DNA from: Synergistaceae bacterium
GTDB lineage: Bacteria; Synergistota; Synergistia; Synergistales; Aminobacteriaceae
DNA length: 54,651 bases
Assembly (NCBI GenBank): GCA_031280275.1
Contig: JAITGX010000060.1
Location: 1 to 54,651, forward strand
Direction of reading: 5' to 3'
Numbering within the stretch: position 1 is the first letter of the stretch; each line of letters begins with the position of its first letter. A program made the translations under genes and the position numbers. A model generated the notes under the pieces. That model saw nothing but the letters and a program-made list of their open reading frames with translations. It had not been told where the DNA came from and searched no databases. This document shows positions 26,706 through 35,150 of this stretch, piece by piece.

Positions 26706-26840
26706 GGAAACGCTGATTAACCCTTTGTGGGGCTCTGCCCCATGCCCCGGGGTCTCGGACCCCAAGGGGTCTCAGACCCCAAGGGGTCTCAGACCCCAAG
26801 GGGCCTCAGGCCCCTAAGAACCCCATTAATCCGTGCTTCC
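26706..26840 (+). repeat. GC-hairpin miniature element, copy with four hairpin units
   Basis: Left end GGAAACGCTGATTAA (26706-26720), right end ATTAATCCGTGCTTCC (26825-26840), imperfect inverted repeats. Inside are GTGGGGCTCTGCCCCATGCCC and then four consecutive palindromic units of the form AAGGGGTCTCAGACCCC. Flanks AATA and TATA may be a degraded 4-bp target duplication. Its last base forms part of the uxuA stop codon. Confidence 0.85.
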
Positions 26841-27937
26841 TATATCTTCGCCTTCTGTTGCCTCGCGGCAGTTTTCTCCAGCGCTTCCCAGAGCCCTTCG
26901 AGATATACCGCTCCCAGCGCTCTGTCATAGAGCCCGTAACCGGCTCGTCCCTTCTCGTCCCAGATCATCCTTCCGTGATCTGGCCTGACGTATCCGTCGA
27001 AACCGGTCTCAAAGTACGCACGCATGATTTCGTACAGGTCGAGGCTTCCTTCGGAGGACAGGTGAGCGGATTCCTGAAAGATTCCGCGTTCATAAATCTT
27101 GATATTTCGGACGTGAGCGAAGTGTATACGTCCTTTTGCGCCGAAATGACGGATGATGGCCGGTATATCGTTGTCGGGGTTCGCCCCGAGCGATCCGGAG
27201 CAGAGCGTGATGCCATTGTAAGGACTATCGACCAGGCCGATGATGGCGTCGTAATCCTCTTTGCTGGTCACGATACGCGGCAGCCCGAATATCCCCCACG
27301 GCGGATCGTCCGGGTGTATGGCCATCTTGACGTCCAATTCGGCGGCGACAGGTATTACCGCCTCAAGAAAGTATCTGAGGTTGTTTAGAAGTTCCCTGGT
27401 TCCAATGGCCTCGTAGCCCTTGAACAGCTTTTTGAGTTCGCTCATACGCTCAGGTTCCCAGCCCGGCATCTTGAATCCGGCGGAGCTTTTCTGTATTTGG
27501 CCGGCAAACTCCTGGGGATCGCGGATTTTTTCGATGATATTTTTGTCGTACGATAAAGCCGTTGAGCCGTCGGGGAGCGGTTTTGCCAGGTCGGAGCGCG
27601 TCCAGTCAAACACCGGCATGAAGTTGTAGCAAACGACCTTGATACCCGCCAGCGCCAAGTTTCGAAGAGTATCAACGTAAGCGGCGATGTAGCGATCCCG
27701 GGATGGAAGCCCCATCTTGATGTCTTCGTGGACGTTGACGCTCTCAATGACCTCAAGCGCGAGGCCGGCGCTTTCGACCTCGCGCTTGAGATCCATAATT
27801 CTGTCCTTGGGCCAGACTTCTCCCGCCGGTATGTCCATGAGGCAGCCCACGACGCCGGTGACGCCCGGTATCTGCCTGATATATGCGAGCGGTATCGGGT
27901 CGAATTCCGCTCCGTACCACCTGAGTGTCATTTTCAT
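26840..27937 (-). CDS. uxuA: Mannonate dehydratase
   Basis: Dehydrates D-mannonate to 2-keto-3-deoxygluconate in hexuronate breakdown. 365 residues of the UxuA TIM-barrel family: [21 protein letters not shown] at the start, [32 protein letters not shown] with metal-binding His/Asp, LCSGSLG and FAHVRNIK, and a C-terminal [17 protein letters not shown] precedes the ATG. The TAG stop is formed by two bases of host sequence and the first base of the hairpin element. Upstream is a fragment of a TRAP permease gene rather than an intact transporter. Confidence 0.95.
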   Translation of the reverse strand: MKMTLRWYGAEFDPIPLAYIRQIPGVTGVVGCLMDIPAGEVWPKDRIMDLKREVESAGLALEVIESVNVHEDIKMGLPSRDRYIAAYVDTLRNLALAGIKVVCYNFMPVFDWTRSDLAKPLPDGSTALSYDKNIIEKIRDPQEFAGQIQKSSAGFKMPGWEPERMSELKKLFKGYEAIGTRELLNNLRYFLEAVIPVAAELDVKMAIHPDDPPWGIFGLPRIVTSKEDYDAIIGLVDSPYNGITLCSGSLGANPDNDIPAIIRHFGAKGRIHFAHVRNIKIYERGIFQESAHLSSEGSLDLYEIMRAYFETGFDGYVRPDHGRMIWDEKGRAGYGLYDRALGAVYLEGLWEALEKTAARQQKAKI

Positions 27938-27954
27938 GTTGCAGTACCTCCCAA

Positions 27955-28080
27955 CGAATAGAGGTGACGAGCGGAAGCAGTATCGGCGTGGTGATCAGAA
28001 TGCTCGGCGCCATATCCATGATACAGCCAGCAGCGTGAGGCAGTAGCCGAAGATGATTATGGAACTCATTCGTTAGGACA
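27955..28080 (-). pseudogene. Remnant of TRAP transporter large permease (DctM-type)
   Basis: Minus-strand sequence encodes [19 protein letters not shown] followed by LPLVTSI, which matches the late transmembrane segment of DctM/SiaM-type TRAP permeases (GCFMDMAPAILILTPILLPV-like). Only about 40 residues remain, with a frame break before AAGC. A start-like ATG after AGGAGGTG (28088-28095) leads to TAA after one codon. A large deletion seems to have joined the start region of one gene to the end of the permease gene. Uronate-uptake TRAP systems commonly neighbour uxuA/uxuB. Confidence 0.65.
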
Positions 28081-28124
28081 TGGGCTTCACCTCCTAAAAA
28101 ATTTAACATTTGCGCTTTGCGGGA

Positions 28125-28133
28125 ATTATAACA
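28125..28133 (-). promoter_or_regulatory. Extended -10 promoter for the uxuA-uxuB unit
   Basis: Minus strand TGTTATAAT, a perfect TATAAT with extended TGn, about 190 bases upstream of uxuA and 30 bases before the AGGAGGTG site. No good -35 is seen. Confidence 0.55.
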
Positions 28134-28306
28134 TAGTTTTGGGATTTGCGATTTCGAAAAGAGAGGTGGCTGGGGGGAAATTTTTGCGGGAGGGGGCTTG
28201 CACCTCCTCCGCCTGATGTTCAATATGGCGTGGTATTCCCCGCGTTTAGGCCAGAACGCCAACGTGGTAAAATGCAGAGACTACTATTATATATGACAAA
28301 GGCGTG

Positions 28307-30829
28307 ATGGACATGACGGACAAATGGAAACTGCCGCTTGACAAACTGCGGAGGGTGACGGCCCCCAAAAGCTGGAAGTTCAAGACCACCGACGATATCA
28401 AATCCACCAGAAGTCTTATCGGGCAGGAACGCGCTGTCGAATCCATCTCTTTCGGCCTGGAGGTCCCCAGCAGGGGATACAACATCTTCGTGACGGGACG
28501 CCCCGACAGCGGCCGCACCCGTTACGCGCTGGAGCGCTTGAGAGAGAGGGCGAAAAACTCCCCCGCGCCTGACGACTGGGTCTACGTCTACAACTTCGAC
28601 GAACCGGGGGAGCCCCTGGCCGTACGCCTTCCCGCCGGGCACGGCAAGGGGCTCTGCACGGCGCTGGAAAACCTTATCGGCGAGCTGAAAGTCACCATCA
28701 GCAAGGCTTTCGAGAAAAGCCAGTACGAGGACGCCAAGACCCAGTTCGTCAAGGATTTTCAGGAGAAGGCCGGGGCAATTATGGACGAACTCAAGGCTTG
28801 GTCGGCGAAAAAGGGCTTTTCCCTGAAACGGACACCCCAGGGGTTCGTAAACATCCCCCTCATCGAGGCCAAGGACGAGGAGGACAAGACGGTTGTCCGC
28901 GAGATTCAGCAGGAGGAGTTCGAGGCCCTCAGCGACGACAAGCAAAAATCCTACCAAGCGGCCTCCGAGGAAGTTTCCCAAAAGACCCTTTTGGCGCTGC
29001 GGCGCATCCGCGACATGGAAAAGGACCTGAAAGAAAAAATAGGCAAGCTGGAGGCCGAGATATGCCGGGTCGCCATCGCCCCCTACCTATCGGACATTCG
29101 GGAGAAGTACGCGCTTACGGAAAAAACAAAAAAAACGAAGAAAACGAGGAAAGACGCAAAGCCCAGGAAAAACGCGGCGTGGAAGGAACATGCCGGGGCC
29201 TTCCCCAACGAAAGGCTTTCCAGCTGGTTCGACCGGTTGACCGAGGATATTATTGAAAACTTTGGGGCTTTCGTGACGTCGGTGAGGGACGAGTCGGCTG
29301 AGGTGGACTTCAGCCGCTACACAGCGAACCTTTTCGTCGGCAACGACCCGAAGGCGGGCGCGCCTGTCGTGTGGGAGACGAACCCCACCTATTATAACCT
29401 AGCGGGCAAGGTGGAGTACGAGAGCCGTCAGGGATATCTCTACACGGACTTCCGCCGCATCGTGGCCGGGGCCTTTCACAAGGCCAACGGAGGGTTCCTG
29501 GTTCTCGACGCCGAGAAGGTGCTGATGAATTTCATGTCCTGGGAGGTCATCAAGCGAGTCCTGCGCACCGGGGAGGCCAGCATCGAAAACCTTGGGGAGC
29601 AGTACGGCGCCATCCCCGTTTCCTCTCTGCGCCCCACGCCGATCCAGCTGAATTTGAAGGTGGTTATGGTTGGGACGCCTTATATTTATGGGTTGCTGCA
29701 ATATTATGACCCTGAATTTCAGAAGATTTTTAAGGTAAAAGCGAGCTTCGACTTCGACATGCCGAGAAACAAGGGCACGGAGCGGGAAATGGCCTGCTTT
29801 GTGGCGGGTGTGGTTCGGGAGAAAAACATGCTGCCCTTTGACGCCTTCGCCGTCTCTGAGATTTTGGAGTGGGCAAGCCGGGAGGCCGACGACCAAAACC
29901 TTTTGTCCATTGAGATCGGGCCGATACGGGAACTGGTAGTGGAGTCCCACGCCTGGGCCAAGACGGAGAAAGCGGCACAAGTGAGTCAAGAGCACGTCCG
30001 CAAGGCCATCCATCACAAAAAGTACCGGAACAGCCTCTACCAGGACAAGGTGACGCGGGCCTTCGCCAGCGGCCTGGTGCGCGTGGACACCGAGGGCGAG
30101 GCGGTGGGGCAGATCAATGGCCTTTCCGTCATCGACCTGACGGACCACCGATTCGGGCATCCTTCGCGCATCACGGCCAACGTCTACATGGGACAGGAGG
30201 GCGTTATCAACATTGAGCGCGAGGTGAAAATGACCGGCCCCATCCACAACAAGGGCCTGATGATTCTCTCTAGCTACCTGGGGCGCATGTACGCCCAGGA
30301 CATGCCGCTCTCTCTGTCGGCGCGCCTGACCTTCGAGCAGAACTACGGCGGGATCGAGGGGGACAGCGCCTCCTCCACCGAGCTGTACTGTCTGCTGTCG
30401 GCCCTGTCGGGGCTGCCTTTGAAACAGAGCGTGGCCGTCACAGGCTCGGTGGACCAGTTCGGCAACGTGCAGCCCATAGGGGGGGTCAACGAAAAAATTG
30501 AGGGTTTTTTCGAGTGTTGCAAAATCCGGGGCTTCAGCGGTGCGCAGGGTGTGATGATCCCCAAGCGGAACGTGAGGCACCTGATGCTGGATCACGAGGT
30601 GATTGACGCTGTCCGGGACGGGAAGTTCGCGGTCTGGGCGGTGAGTACCATCGACGAGGGCATTGAACTCCTGACGGGCGTCCAGGCGGGAAAGGCAAAA
30701 AGAAACGGCGCGTTCCCGATGGGCACTGTCCACGGCAAGGTGAAGGCCCGACTGAAGAAGCTCCTGGAAGACAGCGCCAAGCTGCGGAAAGAAATGGGTG
30801 GGGACAAAGACGCCGGGGAAGACGAGTAA
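28307..30829 (+). CDS. Lon-like ATP-dependent serine protease (AAA_32 / LonB-related)
   Basis: 840 residues. The N-terminal AAA-like region has GYNIFVTGRPDSGRTRYAL in the Walker A place (Arg instead of Lys before Thr, which to my knowledge is common in this family). A charged coiled-coil insert contains a Lys-rich linker (KTKKTKKTRKDAKPRK). The central ATPase part has GGFLVLDAEKVLMNF. The C-terminal Lon protease domain shows GIEGDSASSTELYCLLSALSG (nucleophile Ser) and GGVNEKIEGFF (catalytic Lys). It probably degrades damaged or regulatory proteins in the cytoplasm. Start: ATG 28307 after AAAGG; GTG 28304 also possible. nth begins directly after its stop. Confidence 0.9.
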   Translation: MDMTDKWKLPLDKLRRVTAPKSWKFKTTDDIKSTRSLIGQERAVESISFGLEVPSRGYNIFVTGRPDSGRTRYALERLRERAKNSPAPDDWVYVYNFDEPGEPLAVRLPAGHGKGLCTALENLIGELKVTISKAFEKSQYEDAKTQFVKDFQEKAGAIMDELKAWSAKKGFSLKRTPQGFVNIPLIEAKDEEDKTVVREIQQEEFEALSDDKQKSYQAASEEVSQKTLLALRRIRDMEKDLKEKIGKLEAEICRVAIAPYLSDIREKYALTEKTKKTKKTRKDAKPRKNAAWKEHAGAFPNERLSSWFDRLTEDIIENFGAFVTSVRDESAEVDFSRYTANLFVGNDPKAGAPVVWETNPTYYNLAGKVEYESRQGYLYTDFRRIVAGAFHKANGGFLVLDAEKVLMNFMSWEVIKRVLRTGEASIENLGEQYGAIPVSSLRPTPIQLNLKVVMVGTPYIYGLLQYYDPEFQKIFKVKASFDFDMPRNKGTEREMACFVAGVVREKNMLPFDAFAVSEILEWASREADDQNLLSIEIGPIRELVVESHAWAKTEKAAQVSQEHVRKAIHHKKYRNSLYQDKVTRAFASGLVRVDTEGEAVGQINGLSVIDLTDHRFGHPSRITANVYMGQEGVINIEREVKMTGPIHNKGLMILSSYLGRMYAQDMPLSLSARLTFEQNYGGIEGDSASSTELYCLLSALSGLPLKQSVAVTGSVDQFGNVQPIGGVNEKIEGFFECCKIRGFSGAQGVMIPKRNVRHLMLDHEVIDAVRDGKFAVWAVSTIDEGIELLTGVQAGKAKRNGAFPMGTVHGKVKARLKKLLEDSAKLRKEMGGDKDAGEDE

Positions 30830-31576
30830 ATGTTTCCCGAAAAGACGGCGGAAACGCGGCGAACGCTGGGGCGGCGGATCTCTAAGGTTTTGGACATTCT
30901 GGAGGAGCGCTGGCACAACGAGAAATCCCCTCCCGACATAGCCCACCCGGAGCCTTTGGACGGTCTCATTCTCACGGTGCTGTCGCAGCACACCAACGAC
31001 CGAAACCGGGACGCGGCTTTTACCCGCCTGAAGGAGCGCTGCCCCGCCTGGGAGGCCGCCGTGGCCGCCGGCCGCGGCGCGGTGGAGGACGCGGTGCGCC
31101 CAGCTGGGTTGGCCCCCACCAAAGCCGGACGCATTCTTGAGATTTTGGACATCGTTCGGGCGGACTTCGGGAGTTATTCAATTCTGCCGCTTGCGGAGCG
31201 AGGGCGAGACGAGGTGCGGAAGTACCTTCTGTCCCTGCCAGGGGTTGGGGAAAAGACGGCGGCCTGCGTCCTCCTGTTCGACATGAGGCTGCCTGCCTTC
31301 CCCGTGGATACCCATGTCGCCAGGGTGTGCCAGCGCCTGGGGTTCGTCCCGGAAAAAACTCCAGCGGGGGAAATCTGCGCCCTGCTGGAGCGGGAGGTGC
31401 CTCCATCGCGCTACCTGGGCGCTCATCTCAACATTATTGAGCACGGCAGGGCGGTCTGCAAAGCCCGAAGCCCCCTCTGCCCCACCTGCGCAGCCGCGAA
31501 ACTGTGCGATTTTGGGAGACTCTCCCATCCAATCCGCTCTATTTCTCAGAAAAACGTTGATTTAAGGGGTTCTTAG
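30830..31576 (+). CDS. nth: Endonuclease III (DNA glycosylase/AP lyase)
   Basis: Base-excision repair of oxidised pyrimidines. 248 residues: LSQHTNDRNRDAAFTRL near residue 50, the helix-hairpin-helix LPGVGEKTAACVLLF with the catalytic Lys, VDTHVARVCQRLG with the catalytic Asp, and the C-terminal iron-sulfur motif C-x6-C-x2-C-x5-C (CKARSPLCPTCAAAKLC). The ATG follows the protease TAA with no gap. The last nine or so residues (KNVDLRGS and stop) come from the inverted hairpin element at 31548, so the original C-terminus has been replaced. Confidence 0.94.
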   Translation: MFPEKTAETRRTLGRRISKVLDILEERWHNEKSPPDIAHPEPLDGLILTVLSQHTNDRNRDAAFTRLKERCPAWEAAVAAGRGAVEDAVRPAGLAPTKAGRILEILDIVRADFGSYSILPLAERGRDEVRKYLLSLPGVGEKTAACVLLFDMRLPAFPVDTHVARVCQRLGFVPEKTPAGEICALLEREVPPSRYLGAHLNIIEHGRAVCKARSPLCPTCAAAKLCDFGRLSHPIRSISQKNVDLRGS

Positions 31577-31645
31577 GGACCTACGGTCCCTTGGGTTCTA
31601 AGACCCTGAGGTCCAAGACCCTTTGGGGGCCGAGAGACCCCTGCA
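31548..31645 (-). repeat. GC-hairpin miniature element, inverted and degenerate copy
   Basis: AGAAAAACGTTGATTTAAGG, then GGTTCTTAGGG, corresponds to the reverse complement of the right end of the other copies (CCCTAAGAACCCC, ATTAATCAGTGCTTCC). Palindromic units follow (GGGACCTACGGTCCC and others) but are degraded, and the far end is not recognisable. It overlaps the 3' end of nth and provides its stop codon. Confidence 0.65.
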
Positions 31646-31670
31646 CAAGGCAAAAAAATGGAGTGATGTT

Positions 31671-32861
31671 TCAGCGGCCTCCGTATCGCGCGCCGACCAG
31701 CGCTAGAAGGAGGCCGCTCACCTGCAAGATGACCTCCACGCTTACCGCGTCGGCTAACGGGCCGAACAGCAGAATCGCCGCCGGCACCGCGCCTGCCGAC
31801 ATAATTTGCAAGATGGAGAACACCCTGCCCAGCATCTCCGGTTCGCTGATTTCTTGGATGTACACCGTTTGCGCCGTGCTCATGGCGGGCATGAAGAAAC
31901 CCGCCGCGCCCATGACGGCGAGAAAAAACGTGAAATTCCACGCGGCCCCCAGCAAGCCGAACAGAATCCCGAAGGCGATAAGACAAAGGGCTATGGTCCG
32001 CGCCTTGTTCTTGAACTCTCCCTTGAGGGAAACGAATGCCCCGCCGAAGAGCGACCCCACCGTCCAAACTACTTCGTTGGCGGTCAAGCGCCAAATCCCG
32101 CCGCCGAAGGTGCGCTCCACCATCAGCGGAGAAAGCACGGCTGCCGGCGTGATAAGGAAAAAAGAAAACAGGCAGCAAATAAGAAGACGCCGAAGCTGCG
32201 GATGACGAAAAGCATAACGCGCCCCCTCTTTCCAATTGTCCCACATGGGACCAGACGCTTTTTGGCGTTCCGTCTTTTTTATCGGGATATTCATCATCAC
32301 CAACACCGCCGCCGCGGCCGTAAGAACATCCACGAAAAAAGCGGCGACGATTCCCGTCCAGCTTAAAATCAGCCCCCCGGCGGCGGGAGCGGCCAGCATC
32401 ATGACCGAGTTCAGGGTTTGATTGATTCCCTGAACTCGGGTCAGGTGTTCCTGCGGCACAAGCTGAGGGTAAACAGCGGCCACGGCTGGCGTTTGAATGC
32501 CCCCGCCAACGGAACGCACCGCCGATACCGCCAGCAGCAGCTCCAACTGCCGGAAGTCCAGCAAAAAAGCGACGGCCAGCCCAAAGGTGGCTAGCGCGAT
32601 AAAGCTGTCAGACAGCACGATAAGGTATTTCCGGTTGTACCGGTCCGCCCAAACGCCTCCCAAAAACGAAGACAAAACCTGCGGAAGCAAGGCGCAGAGG
32701 GTGGAGAGCATGATCCACACGCCGGAGGACGTGGCGAGGGTGATGTGCCATATGATGGTGAACCCCGTCACCGAGGAGCCGAAAAGCGAGATGTTCTGAC
32801 TGACAAGAAAGAGGGCGGCCCGTTTTTTCCAGTGGCCGCTTTCAGACGTTGGGGTATCCAT
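31671..32861 (-). CDS. MFS transporter, macrolide-efflux-like (DHA3 type)
   Basis: About 396 residues with 12 predicted membrane helices. The motif GGVWADRYNRKYLIVLSD after helix 2-3 is the MFS motif A (GxxADRxxRK). Two halves are joined by a charged loop (IPIKKTERQKASGPMWDNWKE). The pattern resembles Gram-positive MefA-type drug exporters; the substrate is not known. ATG 32861 follows GGTGAT; codons at 32879 and 32888 lack a binding site. It is downstream of the zinc-ribbon gene on the same strand. Confidence 0.88.
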   Translation of the reverse strand: MDTPTSESGHWKKRAALFLVSQNISLFGSSVTGFTIIWHITLATSSGVWIMLSTLCALLPQVLSSFLGGVWADRYNRKYLIVLSDSFIALATFGLAVAFLLDFRQLELLLAVSAVRSVGGGIQTPAVAAVYPQLVPQEHLTRVQGINQTLNSVMMLAAPAAGGLILSWTGIVAAFFVDVLTAAAAVLVMMNIPIKKTERQKASGPMWDNWKEGARYAFRHPQLRRLLICCLFSFFLITPAAVLSPLMVERTFGGGIWRLTANEVVWTVGSLFGGAFVSLKGEFKNKARTIALCLIAFGILFGLLGAAWNFTFFLAVMGAAGFFMPAMSTAQTVYIQEISEPEMLGRVFSILQIMSAGAVPAAILLFGPLADAVSVEVILQVSGLLLALVGARYGGR

Positions 32862-32941
32862 ATCATCACCACGGAACATAATGGACAAAGTTCAGCGGGG
32901 CCGGCAGTACCGGCCCCGTTACGCGGCGGGCGCTGCCCTGC

Positions 32942-33103
32942 CTATTTCACGCTGAAACTCTTCGCGCTCCAAGACTTGCCGCGTTTCATCTCTCCCGACA
33001 AAAGCTCCAAGTAACGGCCGAGACATTTGGGACAACGCTTTGTAGACTCGTCGGCCTTCAGCTCAACCTCCGCCTTGCACTCGATGCAACGAAACTTCGC
33101 CAC
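32942..33103 (-). CDS. Small zinc-ribbon protein
   Basis: 53 residues on the minus strand from GTG 33103, eight to nine bases after AGGAGG. The N-terminal half has two CxxC knuckles, FRCIECKAE and KRCPKCLGRY, forming a one-zinc ribbon; the C-terminal half is basic (EMKRGKSWSAKSF). It resembles FmdB-like and other short regulatory zinc ribbons; the role is unknown. It sits between larE and the MFS gene, all on the same strand, so it may belong to that operon. Confidence 0.75.
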   Translation of the reverse strand: MAKFRCIECKAEVELKADESTKRCPKCLGRYLELLSGEMKRGKSWSAKSFSVK

Positions 33104-33185
33104 GCGATCTCGCCTCCTTCGTCATTGTGTTTTCGAGCCCTTTCGGCATTCATGGCGCATATAATAGCCAAAGAGCCGCCTGTCG

Positions 33186-34007
33186 TCAATGGCCCGTGGG
33201 TTGGGGCAAGGTCTCGTTCATGCTGCCCGTCCGGTAGCCCAAGAGGTCCAGGGAGACATAGGCGTACCCGATCTGCTTGAATTGCGTGTATAGCGTCTCT
33301 CGCACCTTGCGGTCCGTGAGGCGGGAAAAACCCTCCTCGTCGGTCTCAATTCGGGCCGAGTTCCCGTGATGACGCACTCGCACCTGCCGAAATCCCAGGT
33401 CCAAAAGGAGCTGCTCCGCCCGGTCCACCATGCCCAGCCGCTCCGGCGTGATGCCCTCGCCGTAGGGAAACCGGGAGGACAAGCAGGCAAAAGACTGCTT
33501 GTTCCACGTGGGAAGCCCCAGCTCCTTGGAAAGGGCCCGTATCTCCTCCTTGAAAAGCTCCGCGTGCCGCAGGGGGCTCTTTACCCCTTGTTCCCGGACG
33601 GCGGTCAGTCCTGGCCGGTAATCCCCGTCATCGTCCATGTTGGAGCCCTCGGCCACGTGGGCGAGCCCGTTTTCCCGCGCGATGGCCCATATTTTGGTGA
33701 AGAGTTCGTTTTTACACAGGTAACAGCGGTTGACCGGGTTTTTCGAGAACCCTTCGATGTTCAGTTCCTCAGAGTCGCAGACCGCGTGCTGGATTTTCTC
33801 CCCCGCACAGAAGGCCTTCGCCTCGTTCAGTTCCCGCGCCGGAAAGGAATGGGAGCGCGCCGTGACCGCCATGGCTCGGTCACTCAGGACGTCGTGGGCC
33901 GTCTTCAGCAGAAAGGTGGAGTCCACCCCCCCAGAAAAAGCCACGGCCACGCTTCCAAGCTCCGCCAGGTACTGTTTCAGGTTTTCCTGTTTCTGATGAA
34001 CGTCCAT
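33186..34007 (-). CDS. larE: LarE-type ATP-dependent sulfur transferase
   Basis: About 273 residues of the PP-loop family. VAVAFSGGVDSTFLLKTA is the ATP pyrophosphatase loop; NPVNRCYLCKNELF contains a CxxC; and SFACLSSRFPYGEGITPERL contains the cysteine that in known LarE proteins supplies sulfur to the pyridinium-dithiocarboxylate nickel cofactor of lactate racemase. With three cysteines in these positions an iron-sulfur cluster version is possible (inference). No larA, larB or larC are in the window. The ATG at 34007 follows TTGGAGGG. Neighbour mnmA is also a PP-loop thiolase. Confidence 0.88.
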   Translation of the reverse strand: MDVHQKQENLKQYLAELGSVAVAFSGGVDSTFLLKTAHDVLSDRAMAVTARSHSFPARELNEAKAFCAGEKIQHAVCDSEELNIEGFSKNPVNRCYLCKNELFTKIWAIARENGLAHVAEGSNMDDDGDYRPGLTAVREQGVKSPLRHAELFKEEIRALSKELGLPTWNKQSFACLSSRFPYGEGITPERLGMVDRAEQLLLDLGFRQVRVRHHGNSARIETDEEGFSRLTDRKVRETLYTQFKQIGYAYVSLDLLGYRTGSMNETLPQPTGH

Positions 34008-34057
34008 ATTGCTGCCCTCCAAATCAATGCGGTGTTCAACCTGTTATTTTACGCTAT

Positions 34058-35125
34058 TTACGCGACGCGGGCAATCGTGCCGCCTGCGACGACCACGTCC
34101 CCGTCGTAAAGAACCACCGCCTGACCTGGGGCGACGGCCCGCTGGGGCTCGTCGAAGGAGACGCGCATCCTGCTCTCTCCCGTCCTCTCCACGGCCGCCC
34201 ACTGCTCAGACTGCCTGTAGCGGGTTTTTGCCCTGGCCCTAAAGGCATGGACTGAGGGAACAATCCAGTTAACCTCCTCGGCAAACAGCGTCCGGGTGTA
34301 GAGGGACTCCTCGCCGCCCAGCGTGACCGTGTTGTCCGCCGCGCTTTTGCCGCAGACGTACATTGGGCGCGGAAAGGACAGGCCCAGCCCCCTGCGCTGA
34401 CCGATGGTGTAGCGGATCAGGCCCCTGTGCCGCCCCAGGACGCGGCCGTCTGTTCCGACGAAGTCCCCCCGCTCGCAGGGTCTGCCCCTGTAGCGCTCGA
34501 TAAAGTCCGCGTAGTCCCCCATGACGAAACAAACGTCCTGACTCTCACCCTTCCGCGCGTTGACGAAGCCCTGGGCCAACGCAATCTCCCGAGCCTCCTT
34601 TTTTGTCGTATTGCCCAGAGGGAAAACCGTGCGCGCCATCTGCTCCTGGGTCAGGGCGTAGAGAAAATAGCTTTGGTCCTTAGCCCCGTCCAGCGCCTTT
34701 TTGAGCAGAAAACGGCCCGAGCCCGCGTCTTGCTCGATTCGCGCGTAATGACCTGTGACAAGGCAGTCGTACTCCAGTTCCACCGCGCGCCGGAGCAGGC
34801 GCCCGAACTTGACGCAGCGGTTGCAATCCACGCAGGGGTTGGGCGTGAGCCCCTTTTCGTAGGCCTCGGTGAAGCGGCGGATCACCTGACTGAGAAACTC
34901 GTCCGAAAAGTTGAAAACGTAATGGGAAATCCCCAGTTGGCAGGCTACGGCGCGGGCGTCGTCCGTGTCCTTCAAGGAGCAGCAGGTGTCATCCCGGTCA
35001 AAACCCACGTCCTCGTTGGAAAAAAGCTTCATGGTGACGCCGGTGCAGTCGAAACCGCGCTCCTTCATCAAATATGCGGCGACAGAGCTGTCCACTCCGC
35101 CGCTCATGGCAACCATCGCTTTCAA
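34058..35125 (-). CDS. mnmA: tRNA-specific 2-thiouridylase MnmA
   Basis: Makes 2-thiouridine at the wobble base of Lys, Glu and Gln tRNAs. 355 residues: VAMSGGVDSSVAAYLM is the PP-loop, NPCVDCNRCVKFG contains the first catalytic Cys, GESQDVCFV the second, plus IGQRRGLG. I prefer TTG 35125, which gives MKAMVAMSGG and has AAAAGG upstream; TTG 35140 and ATG 35116 are alternatives. It pairs functionally with mnmE elsewhere in this window. larE follows 50 bp downstream. Confidence 0.95.
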   Translation of the reverse strand: MKAMVAMSGGVDSSVAAYLMKERGFDCTGVTMKLFSNEDVGFDRDDTCCSLKDTDDARAVACQLGISHYVFNFSDEFLSQVIRRFTEAYEKGLTPNPCVDCNRCVKFGRLLRRAVELEYDCLVTGHYARIEQDAGSGRFLLKKALDGAKDQSYFLYALTQEQMARTVFPLGNTTKKEAREIALAQGFVNARKGESQDVCFVMGDYADFIERYRGRPCERGDFVGTDGRVLGRHRGLIRYTIGQRRGLGLSFPRPMYVCGKSAADNTVTLGGEESLYTRTLFAEEVNWIVPSVHAFRARAKTRYRQSEQWAAVERTGESRMRVSFDEPQRAVAPGQAVVLYDGDVVVAGGTIARVA

Positions 35126-35150
35126 GTTTGACCTTTTCAACGCTCGAATA

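Noticed and set aside
26749-26816. Possible CRISPR array
   Set aside because: The repeated units are contiguous 17-bp palindromes with no spacers and no cas genes in the window.
28190-28220. GGGAGGGGGCTTGCACCTCC as a hairpin element
   Set aside because: Neither end sequence nor the 17-bp unit is present; it is simply a GC-rich intergenic patch.
29399-30991. 530-codon frame opposite the Lon-like protease
   Set aside because: Antisense shadow of a well-supported gene; composition is not protein-like.
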